A stretch of DNA of 39,941 bases from JAYVJH01 sp043777595 (GTDB taxonomy: Bacteria; Bacteroidota; Bacteroidia; Cytophagales; Spirosomataceae), in NCBI GenBank assembly GCA_043777595.1, contig JAYWHT010000067.1:1-39941 (forward strand), read 5' to 3'. Both the position numbers and the translations under genes were made by a program. Below are positions 34,114-39,941 of this stretch, piece by piece. Within the stretch, counting starts at the first letter, position 1. The number at the start of each line of letters is the position of its first letter. The notes under the pieces were generated by a model. That model ran no database searches. It had not been told where the DNA came from and saw only the letters and a program-made list of their open reading frames with translations.

Positions 34114-34447
34114 TATCGTAATTGTTATATACTTGAATGTATGGTAATTTGTTGGAAATAAAAGATATAACTACGTCTATTCGATCTTTGACTATGTAAA
34201 AATAGGTTTCGTAAATCTTATTTCCAAATTTACCTACGGCAACCCATTTTTTCCTTGACATTGTCAAGACTATACTGACTTTCAGTAAGTTCACAATTTG
34301 ACCAAACTGTATTTGATGCGCCGAATTCGTATAATTATCTATAATATGTTGAGCGTGTTTAGCCGAAAAACGAATAGCGTATTGTTTAGTACCAATCATT
34401 ACAATGTCTTCACCGTTGGCTACTCGTTTAATTTTTTGTATTTTCAT
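34100..34447 (-). CDS. Small protein of unknown function, DUF4258/BrnT-like pattern
   Basis: Starting at MKIQKIKRV (34447), seven codons inside the longest frame, the product has 115 residues. The pattern YAIRFSAKHAQHIIDNY, then VAVGKFGNKIYETYFYIVK and DVVISFI recalls DUF4258 or BrnT-like compact beta-sheet proteins, many of which are toxins. The resemblance is weak. Together with the overlapping 54-residue frame it could be a toxin-antitoxin-like pair upstream of the helicase gene. It is transcribed divergently from the lipoprotein gene. Confidence 0.6.
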   Translation of the reverse strand: MKIQKIKRVANGEDIVMIGTKQYAIRFSAKHAQHIIDNYTNSAHQIQFGQIVNLLKVSIVLTMSRKKWVAVGKFGNKIYETYFYIVKDRIDVVISFISNKLPYIQVYNNYDNEQP

Positions 34448-34488
34448 TTTAGTGTATTGTTTTATCAAATATTATTTTCAAATTTCGT

Positions 34489-34496
34489 TAAATTTG
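34489..34496 (+). promoter_or_regulatory. Candidate -7 box for the lipoprotein/outer-membrane/purS operon
   Basis: TAAATTTG matches TAnnTTTG, 21 bases before the lipoprotein ATG at 34518. No strong -33 element is seen. Confidence 0.5.
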
Positions 34497-34517
34497 TTTT
34501 CACAAAACACAAAAGCC

Positions 34518-35000
34518 ATGAAAAAACGCAATATCACCTTTCTTATTGCCGCTTGTGTCGGTATTATGAGCTGCCAGCCAACCTGCGGCATTGTTGCCGA
34601 GCCAACGTTAAGTCTTAATTTTGTAAGTATGCTTTCGCCAAAGTTTACAAAAATAAAAATAATTGGTACGACCAAAGATTTACCCAACTCCAATACCGCC
34701 ACACCGTCGCTCAGAAGTCAATACGGTAATATTTTTCTGCCTATCGACCTCAACTCAACCAGTACTACTTACGTTTTTGAACAACCAAACCGAACCGATA
34801 CACTCACGGTATTTTATCGGGTTGTTATCAAAAAAATAGATTTGTATTGCGGCAATTTCTTAGACATAGATTCTACCGCAACCAAACCCAAAAGTACTTT
34901 CAAAAAAGTGTCCGTCGATTATGGTACTTATTACACGCAAAGAACTTTTTTTGGATACACTGGGGGCACCGGACTCAATGTAAACGTAACAGAATTATGA
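34518..35000 (+). CDS. Small lipoprotein, DUF6452-like
   Basis: I start at MKKRNITFLIAACVGIMSC (34518), not at an earlier ATG, because this gives a lipobox-like signal with lipidation Cys19. The 160-residue product has Cys in the next residues (QPTCG) and a beta-rich body with LPIDLNSTSTTYVFEQ and FYRVVIKKIDLYCG. It resembles DUF6452 lipoproteins that precede DUF6048 outer-membrane proteins in Bacteroidota. The stop overlaps the next start as ATGA. The function is unknown. Confidence 0.75.
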   Translation: MKKRNITFLIAACVGIMSCQPTCGIVAEPTLSLNFVSMLSPKFTKIKIIGTTKDLPNSNTATPSLRSQYGNIFLPIDLNSTSTTYVFEQPNRTDTLTVFYRVVIKKIDLYCGNFLDIDSTATKPKSTFKKVSVDYGTYYTQRTFFGYTGGTGLNVNVTEL

Positions 35001-35674
35001 AAAAGAACATTGTTTTTTTAATGGTCATCGTATCGACATTTAAAGCTACTGCCCAAGACAGTACGCACAGTATCACGGCCGTAGGTTTGGACGTATTGCA
35101 GGGCTTGCCGCTCATGGCCATCTATCCCATGAACGTACAACGTGCAATAATCATAGAGCCAAGTCTTTATTTGACAACCAGAGATGCGGGCAAATTAGTT
35201 ATGCTTTCGGCTGGGTATGTCAATGTCAAACAAAGCGATCAAGATCGTTTAATTCAGACAGTTTCGGGAATTTACGCTAAATTTGGCATTGTTTACCAGC
35301 CGTCAGCTTTCTTTTGGGGCTACAATGGCGTGCTGTCTTATTACAAAATGAGTGGAGTTATAAAGATAAAGGGTATTTATTTTCCTGATTTTCAAACAAA
35401 CATACCCTCCGACTCTGGTTTTGGAATAGGGGCAGAGTTTTTTGGCGGCTTAGACGTGAAACTAAGCAGCAGCCTATCGCTCAGAATGGCCTTACGCAAT
35501 GGTTTTCATCTGACACAAGTAGGTGAACCCGCTTCGTTTTATGTGGCTGGTGGTGGGCTTCGTAGTTCGTCTTTTATAGCCAACGTTACATTTAGTTTAG
35601 ACTCGTCCATTCAATTATTTTATACAATCAATACACCAACAAAAAAACGAAGTATCCATGACATTTACCGCTAA
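34997..35674 (+). CDS. Outer-membrane beta-barrel-like protein, DUF6048-like
   Basis: The start at 34997 (MKKNIVFLMVIVSTFKATAQ) gives a normal signal peptide and an ATGA overlap with the lipoprotein gene. The 225-residue product consists of alternating amphipathic strands (AIIIEPSLYLTTRD, FWGYNGVLSYYKMSG, FFGGLDVKLSSSLSLRMALRNG) as in small outer-membrane barrels. Paired with the upstream lipoprotein it matches the DUF6452-DUF6048 arrangement known in the phylum. Its end overlaps purS by 17 bases. Confidence 0.78.
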   Translation: MKKNIVFLMVIVSTFKATAQDSTHSITAVGLDVLQGLPLMAIYPMNVQRAIIIEPSLYLTTRDAGKLVMLSAGYVNVKQSDQDRLIQTVSGIYAKFGIVYQPSAFFWGYNGVLSYYKMSGVIKIKGIYFPDFQTNIPSDSGFGIGAEFFGGLDVKLSSSLSLRMALRNGFHLTQVGEPASFYVAGGGLRSSSFIANVTFSLDSSIQLFYTINTPTKKRSIHDIYR

Positions 35675-35909
35675 CATCAACGTAATGCCCCAAAAAGAGA
35701 TATTAGACCCACAAGGCAAAGCCGTTAAACTCGGCCTGACCAACTTGGGTATCGACCACATAGCCGACGTTCGTATTGGTAAGCACATAACACTCCAGCT
35801 CGATGCCAGCACCGAAGCCGAAGCCCGCCAAAAAGTAGAGCTGGCATGTAGCAAACTATTGGCAAATCTTATTATGGAAGATTATAGCTATGAACTCGAA
35901 GCAATGTAG
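35658..35909 (+). CDS. purS: Phosphoribosylformylglycinamidine synthase subunit PurS
   Basis: PurS is the small helper subunit of the FGAM synthase PurSQL in purine synthesis. The 83-residue length and the block VMPQKEILDPQGKAVKLGLTNLGI, followed by DVRIGKHITLQLDA, are typical. It forms a dimer that bridges PurQ and PurL. No purQ or purL is in the window. Its start is inside the 3' end of the barrel protein gene, so it is read as the third gene of that operon. Confidence 0.92.
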   Translation: MTFTANINVMPQKEILDPQGKAVKLGLTNLGIDHIADVRIGKHITLQLDASTEAEARQKVELACSKLLANLIMEDYSYELEAM

Positions 35910-36248
35910 TGTATGATTGGCAATATTTCCATTAGATAGCTTTTTGAAATTTATTTTTACGATCTCAAAATATTATGCCATATTGCAGAAAATAAAACCA
36001 ATACCCAGAATACAGACAATACAGATTTAAAAACATACTGACATTATAGCGTTAAGCTATAACAATCCTGTTACCGAAAAGTCGAAATTTCAAAAGCCAC
36101 AGGAAAGTTAAAGCCAACGTTCATGCCCAATGGCGTGGACGTTGCTTTTTACTTTGTGGCACGGGCTTCGACTCCCTCGGTAACAAAGTAAACGGCAGCG
36201 TCCACGCTTTTTTTATGGTCATTTTTAAAACAAATAAACTACAAAACT
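35910..36248. other. Intergenic region with two hairpins
   Basis: No gene of its own was found between purS and the DUF805 remnant. It contains a 7-bp hairpin (TTATAGC-GTTAA-GCTATAA at 36044-36062) and the nested inverted repeat at 36133-36214. No TAnnTTTG promoter was seen ahead of the downstream cassette. Confidence 0.6.
36133..36214 (+). terminator. Nested inverted repeat with T run after the purS operon
   Basis: GCGTGGACGTTGC (36133-36145) pairs with 36195-36207 with one G:U pair, and the inner arms TACTTTGT (36150-36157) and ACAAAGTA (36183-36190) pair exactly. Seven T follow at 36208-36214. This is a plausible intrinsic terminator, but the 37-base interval between the outer and inner stems and the 25-base loop make it larger than usual. 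Confidence 0.65.
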
Positions 36249-36314
36249 ATGTTTGAAGCCCCTTTCTCGTTTGATGGCCGTATTAGAAGAATGGAGTATA
36301 AAGGAGCTTACTAA
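36249..36314 (+). pseudogene. Truncated DUF805 membrane protein gene, N-terminal 21 codons only
   Basis: The frame reads MFEAPFSFDGRIRRMEYKGAY and then TAA. This is the invariant start of DUF805 inner-membrane proteins (F-x-PFSFxGRIRRxEY), which are normally over 100 residues with four spans. Everything after the first 19 residues is lost. The remains sit 45 bases before the three-gene cassette, so an insertion or deletion near 36305 may have joined the cassette to this place. Confidence 0.75.
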
Positions 36315-36359
36315 TACTACAATCACTGTAACTAACCTAACTTCAAATACTTAAAACTT

Positions 36360-37586
36360 ATGACAGACGAACCATTAAACGAACAAGCTAAAACAATCAC
36401 CGAAAAAGGAAAAATTACTTATTCACGATATGGGTTTAGGTCGGCACAGAAATCCCAATCGCAACCTGCAAGCATTGACGGCTACTTAAACAATGTTTAT
36501 TCCAAATTTTTAGAAGAACAAAAATTAGACGAGAAAGGTCTTATAGATAAAATTTATAATCTGAATATTGAACTTCAACAAGAAAAAACAAAAAAGCATG
36601 ATGCCAATGCTGAAATATCTTCGCATAGAAGTTTGAAAGAAGACAAAGAAAAACAAATTGAAGAATTAGAACTTGAAAAAATTAGTATTATAGGTGGTGA
36701 CGGCGAAATAGGCGACACCACTTCGTTTGTAATTGGCGCATTTATAACATTACTCCTAACATTATATTTATTTGTTTTTTATTCTTCGTCGGGCTACTAT
36801 GTTTTTAATGATTTCAAGAAAGACACCTACTCCATCATAAATCCAAATGTGTTTTCAGATGCGTTAAACGCAGGTGGGGGAATGGTTGCCCTAATAATAT
36901 TTTTTCCAATAATATTTTTAGGATTGGGTTTTTTAATTCACAATTTGATGGAAACCAATAAAAAATTGGAGGCCGATAATATGCCTAAAAAATATATGCT
37001 AATCTTATTCCTCTTGGTTCTAACACTACTAACCGATGCTTTTATTGGATACAAAATAACAAAAGGCGTTCATCTAAATGAATTTAATAGTGGGCTGAGA
37101 AACGATATTTGGGGAAATTCAATGATTTTTAAAGAGCCAACATTTTGGTTAATTTTACTTTTAGGTTTTTTAGTCTATGTTATTTGGGGGCTTTTGCTAA
37201 ACTATGTTTTAAGCCATTCCTATTTAAAAACAGAAAGTGAAAAAGTAAAATTGATGATAGAAAATGTGAGTAATAGAATCGCTGATAAACGAAAAGAACT
37301 GTCAGACATTGTTTCAAGAATTTACAGATTTGAAAGCGATATTATGACCTATGAAAATCAAATTCAACAAAAGACCAAAGATATAAATGATTACGAAAGA
37401 GGAGCAATGCCAATTAACCTCGCTTCTTTGAAAGGCTCTGTTGGAGAGTTTATGGGAGGATGGCAAAACTACACACATAGCAATTTTGACAAAGAAGAGG
37501 CGCATTCTTTGGTTGAGGACGCCATTAAGGCTCAAAATACTTGGCTAACCAATAAAACCGAAAACTTCAACTCAGATAATCAGTAA
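36360..37586 (+). CDS. Four-span membrane protein with flanking coiled coils, first gene of an unassigned cassette
   Basis: The 408-residue protein has a soluble N-terminal part with a coiled coil (about 60-110), membrane spans at about 122-143, 173-195, 211-231 and 261-284, a second coiled coil (about 286-345) and a soluble tail. Both ends should face the cytosol. I recognise no family. The stop is 2 bases before the next gene. Base use (AGA Arg codons, high A+T) is poorer in G+C than the neighbouring purS operon. With the next two genes it makes a compact envelope cassette. Confidence 0.8.
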   Translation: MTDEPLNEQAKTITEKGKITYSRYGFRSAQKSQSQPASIDGYLNNVYSKFLEEQKLDEKGLIDKIYNLNIELQQEKTKKHDANAEISSHRSLKEDKEKQIEELELEKISIIGGDGEIGDTTSFVIGAFITLLLTLYLFVFYSSSGYYVFNDFKKDTYSIINPNVFSDALNAGGGMVALIIFFPIIFLGLGFLIHNLMETNKKLEADNMPKKYMLILFLLVLTLLTDAFIGYKITKGVHLNEFNSGLRNDIWGNSMIFKEPTFWLILLLGFLVYVIWGLLLNYVLSHSYLKTESEKVKLMIENVSNRIADKRKELSDIVSRIYRFESDIMTYENQIQQKTKDINDYERGAMPINLASLKGSVGEFMGGWQNYTHSNFDKEEAHSLVEDAIKAQNTWLTNKTENFNSDNQ

Positions 37587-37588
37587 AA

Positions 37589-38668
37589 ATGGAGCCTGTT
37601 CAAAGAAAACAAAAAAAGACAAAAGATAAAAAGCCATTATATATTTTAGCAGGTTTTCTTGTTCTTTTTGGAGTGTTTATTTACCTAATTACAAGACCTT
37701 CGACTAAAAGTGAAGCTATAGACAAACTTAAAACTTGTTTCAATAAAAATGCTGTCAAAATAGTTTGGGACAGATACGAGGCTGACCTACAAAAAGACGA
37801 AGGTTTTTTGCTCGAAACAAGAAAAAAGCTAACAAGTCTAGACTTAACAGAGGAAGAAATAAAAGAGTGTAGAGGCTGGATACCGCCAGCCCCTGTTAGT
37901 ATCAATTTGATTATTGTTCCAGACTTGTCAAGAAGAATTATTGACACTTTAAACAACCCAAATCAAATTGAAAACGACATTTTTATTTTACAAACAATCT
38001 GGAAGTCCTTTGTTGGTTTTTCTAAATTTAAGAAAGATACGAAAGATAAATTGATTATTGATGTTACCGATATTGACCAAGCAAAAGGGCAATTTGGAAA
38101 AATAGCAAATGATTTACAGTTTGACCTATCAAACCACAAAAATAGCAATCGTTTATTTTTTACAATCGAAAAAGACAAGCAATTTGAGACAAGTATTAGA
38201 GAAATGTATGAGTTAGCCCAAAAAAAACCACTTGGTGCTGATTATAAATTTTATTTGCGTAGGTATCTTGTTAATCATCTAAAAAAACCAACACTTTTTG
38301 ATAATTATATCAACAAAGTTGTAATCATCACAGATGGATACTTAGAAGCAGAGAACAAACCAGCCGACACAAAAATTCATGGTTTTGAAAGCCAATTACA
38401 CCAAGCCGTTTCAATAGGAAATATACTTGATGTAATTACTTTAAAAGGTTTAAATATTCCAAAAGTAAATATTGATTTATCAAATTCCGAAATTTTAATT
38501 TGCGAAGTAAATGAGCGTAGAACAGGAAAAGGTTTTGATTTTGAAATACTAAGAGCCTACTGGGAAGACTGGTTTAAACGAATGAATGCAAAAAAAATAG
38601 TTTTTATTCAGAGAGAACTATCGACTGATGTAACCGCACAGAAAGTGAATGAATTTATAACAAAATGA
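37589..38668 (+). CDS. Membrane-anchored vWA-like domain protein, second gene of the cassette
   Basis: After a lysine-rich start, residues 17-35 form one membrane span, leaving about 320 residues outside or in the periplasm. The soluble part begins with a helical linker and then has strand-loop LIIVPDLSRR (D112, S114) and VVIITDGYLE (D249). These resemble the first and last metal-adhesion positions of a von Willebrand A domain, but the full DxSxS motif is not kept. The assignment to vWA is tentative. The stop overlaps the next start as ATGA, so the genes are coupled. Confidence 0.78.
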   Translation: MEPVQRKQKKTKDKKPLYILAGFLVLFGVFIYLITRPSTKSEAIDKLKTCFNKNAVKIVWDRYEADLQKDEGFLLETRKKLTSLDLTEEEIKECRGWIPPAPVSINLIIVPDLSRRIIDTLNNPNQIENDIFILQTIWKSFVGFSKFKKDTKDKLIIDVTDIDQAKGQFGKIANDLQFDLSNHKNSNRLFFTIEKDKQFETSIREMYELAQKKPLGADYKFYLRRYLVNHLKKPTLFDNYINKVVIITDGYLEAENKPADTKIHGFESQLHQAVSIGNILDVITLKGLNIPKVNIDLSNSEILICEVNERRTGKGFDFEILRAYWEDWFKRMNAKKIVFIQRELSTDVTAQKVNEFITK

Positions 38669-39516
38669 AACATATAATTATCTTTGTAGCATTTATTTGC
38701 TCGATCAACTCTTGTGTTCCAAAACAAGATTACGACAAAGCACAAGAAGACAACCAACTACTCAAATCGAAACTTGATGAATTAGAAAACGGTGCGGAAC
38801 GACTTTATCAGCAAGCTACTGAATTTGTAAAAAATAATGAGTTTGATAAAGCAGAGCAAAAGTTGAAAATCTTATTTGACAGACACGCTGAGACCAGCCA
38901 AGCAAAATTGGGAAGGCCTTTAGCTAATCAAATAGTAGGTCTAAAAAATGATTTAGCTGAAAAGAGCAAATGGGAAAGTTCAACATCTGAAAAGTCAATA
39001 GAATCTTACGAAAGTTATATTTCGGCATACCCAAATGGAAAATATCTACACGAAGCAAGAATTGAAATTTCTAATTTAATTAAAGCAAATGAGGAAACAG
39101 AATATCAATATGCTTTAAGTTCAACCGTATCTTCAACAATACGAGATTTTATTTTAAAATACCCTAACAATAAAAATGTAGCCCGTTTGAGAAAAAAAAT
39201 GATTCAAATGGAAGTTGATGAAATTTTTGAAGACAGAAATACTGGTCAATTACCTACATTTGAAAGAAGTAATTTTAATAACTCGCCAAATTCAAGTGTT
39301 GAAATAGAAAATGGAACTGGCTGTAACTTAATAGTTCGCTACAGTGGTAACGATGTTAGAATGATAGAAATTCCTTCTGGTGCTACAAAAAGTGTAAATT
39401 TAAGTAGTGGTTCTTATAGAATTGCTGCATCAGCCTGTGGTTCAAATTATGCTGGTACAGAAATATTACAAGGGAGTTATACATCGAGATATTACATCGT
39501 AACATCTCGATTTTAA
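38665..39516 (+). CDS. Lipoprotein with coiled coil, TPR-like repeats and a C-terminal beta domain, third gene of the cassette
   Basis: The start MKHIIIFVAFICSINSC gives a lipobox-like signal with Cys17. A coiled coil (about 25-48) follows, then helical repeats (AERLYQQATEFVKNNEFDKAEQ, SYESYISAYPNGKYLHEAR) like TPR or tol-pal-associated repeats. A beta-rich C-terminal domain (about 210-283) begins VEIENGTGCNLIVRYSG. It probably sits on the periplasmic side of a membrane and may bind the vWA-like partner. It ends about 110 bases before the tandem repeat region. The family is unknown. Confidence 0.8.
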   Translation: MKHIIIFVAFICSINSCVPKQDYDKAQEDNQLLKSKLDELENGAERLYQQATEFVKNNEFDKAEQKLKILFDRHAETSQAKLGRPLANQIVGLKNDLAEKSKWESSTSEKSIESYESYISAYPNGKYLHEARIEISNLIKANEETEYQYALSSTVSSTIRDFILKYPNNKNVARLRKKMIQMEVDEIFEDRNTGQLPTFERSNFNNSPNSSVEIENGTGCNLIVRYSGNDVRMIEIPSGATKSVNLSSGSYRIAASACGSNYAGTEILQGSYTSRYYIVTSRF

Positions 39517-39640
39517 AAAACCGTGCGACTTGGGCTTTCAAGATGGGTATAAAGTTTATAGTGATTTTTGTGAACCTTGACATATTTTTTTTATCTACTT
39601 TGCCATGAAAACACTTCACAAACTTATCACCCACAAAAGA

Positions 39641-39661
39641 GCCCTCACTTTGGGTGAGGGC
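39641..39661 (-). terminator. Hairpin in repeat unit 1
   Basis: GCCCTCAC (39641-39648) pairs with GTGAGGGC (39654-39661). On the minus strand it is followed by TCTTTTG, a short T tract. Confidence 0.55.
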
Positions 39662-39794
39662 TTTTGACAATATTGTGCGGTTCGACGATTCGAGGATTAT
39701 CTACTTTCCCATCTTCGAGCAATTGGCCGAGCCACGTCGGCTGCCCCCGCCCAGTATCATCATCGGTGCGATTATTTACATCACCCACAAAAAA

Positions 39795-39815
39795 GCCCTC
39801 ACTTTCGGTGAGGGC
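39795..39815 (-). terminator. Hairpin in repeat unit 2
   Basis: GCCCTCAC (39795-39802) pairs with GTGAGGGC (39808-39815) around TTTCG. On the minus strand six T follow, making an intrinsic terminator for a minus-strand gene to the right. Confidence 0.7.
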
Positions 39816-39941
39816 TTCCGATAATATTCGGTTCGACGATTCGACGATTACGGGGCGGCCTACCGCATACTTTCCCATCTTCGAGCAGTTGGCCGAGCCA
39901 CGTTGGCTGCCCCCGCCCAGTATCATCATCGGTGCGATTGA
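39799..39941 (-). CDS. Possible C-terminal end of a minus-strand gene, 5' part outside the window
   Basis: In unit 2 the minus-strand frame is open from the right edge (NRTDDDTGRGQPTWLGQLL...) to TGA at 39799-39801 in the hairpin. The copied segment in unit 1 gives the same peptide (GQPTWLGQLLEDGK), the two base changes in it are silent in this frame, and both length changes are multiples of three. This favours real coding. No family was recognised, and the downstream copy would be untranslated or a relic. Confidence 0.35.
   Translation of the reverse strand, partial: NRTDDDTGRGQPTWLGQLLEDGKVCGRPPRNRRIVEPNIIGSPHRK

Larger units (their letters stand above)
39627..39939. repeat. Tandem duplication of a 150-bp unit with hairpins
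   Basis: Unit 1 (39627-39773) and unit 2 (39781-39939) align almost throughout, starting TCACCCACAAAA and ending GGTGCGATT, with a 154-base offset. Unit 2 has a net 12 extra bases near 39854-39871. Each unit contains a terminator-like hairpin. The duplication seems to copy the 3' end of a gene lying to the right. Confidence 0.8.

Noticed and set aside
36166..36180. TTCGACTCCC, similar to a tRNA or tmRNA T-arm, as a possible tRNA fragment or integration site
   Set aside because: The flanking bases do not form a proper 5-bp T stem, and no other tRNA arm or CCA end is nearby.
39605..39667. A 20-codon frame ending at a hairpin, considered as a leader peptide of an attenuator
   Set aside because: It contains no run of one amino acid, no biosynthetic gene follows in the window, and the hairpin is better explained as a minus-strand terminator.

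Overview
The window looks like a chromosomal segment of a member of the Bacteroidota, most likely a Cytophagales-type bacterium. Lineage markers are a MurF-alanine racemase fusion, DUF2723 and DUF4175 membrane proteins, a ThiF-rhodanese protein without zinc cysteines, a DoxX/KdsA pair, a lipoprotein/outer-membrane pair resembling DUF6452/DUF6048, and Bacteroidota-type promoters (TAnnTTTG at -7, TTTG or TTG near -33). The DNA is AT-rich, and genes often overlap by 4 to 17 bases. No rRNA, tRNA, CRISPR array, transposase or phage gene was seen.

Layout. 1-3251 (minus): the first part of a very large secreted SdrD-B/Ig-like repeat protein that runs off the left edge. 3252-4111: a gene-poor AT-rich gap. 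4174-7065 (minus): a transaldolase-like enzyme fused to a KdsD-like CBS pair, a dead RelE-type toxin-antitoxin locus, DoxX and KdsA (KDO-8-phosphate synthase). 7490-9253 (plus): a Crp-like regulator, an SRPBCC protein and a DUF4287/DUF5655 protein. 9370-11547 (minus): a DPP-IV-like peptidase. 11620-13098 (minus): a three-gene HipBST-like toxin-antitoxin operon with a large palindromic operator. 13252-15949 (plus): a ThiF-rhodanese protein, a NarL-type response regulator and a secreted coiled-coil protein. 16034-21987 (minus): a DUF2723 membrane protein, a MazEF-like pair and MurF-Alr, tightly packed. 22273-24465 (minus): a thioesterase, a CDF transporter and a RelE-like toxin-antitoxin pair. 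24570-29942 (plus): a small membrane protein, a giant DUF4175 coiled-coil protein, an isolated NuoJ and a Tat-exported TIM-barrel protein. 29919-34447 (minus): a 1303-residue superfamily 1 helicase and two small genes. 34518-35909 (plus): a lipoprotein, an outer-membrane protein and PurS in one overlapping string. 36249-36314: a DUF805 scar. 36360-39516 (plus): an unassigned three-gene envelope cassette. 39627-39939: a tandem duplication with terminator hairpins at the right edge.

How the parts relate. Envelope functions recur: KDO synthesis, peptidoglycan precursor ligation with D-alanine supply, a large surface protein, DUF2723 and DUF4175 membrane proteins, and the final cassette. Interspersed are three intact toxin-antitoxin loci, one broken one and one possible further pair. 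The most interesting items are the membrane/vWA-like/lipoprotein trio beside a truncated DUF805 gene, the transaldolase-CBS fusion near kdsA with two replaced active-site positions, the HipBST operon whose operator sits in the promoter spacer, and low-complexity repeats carried in frame inside the MurF and helicase genes.
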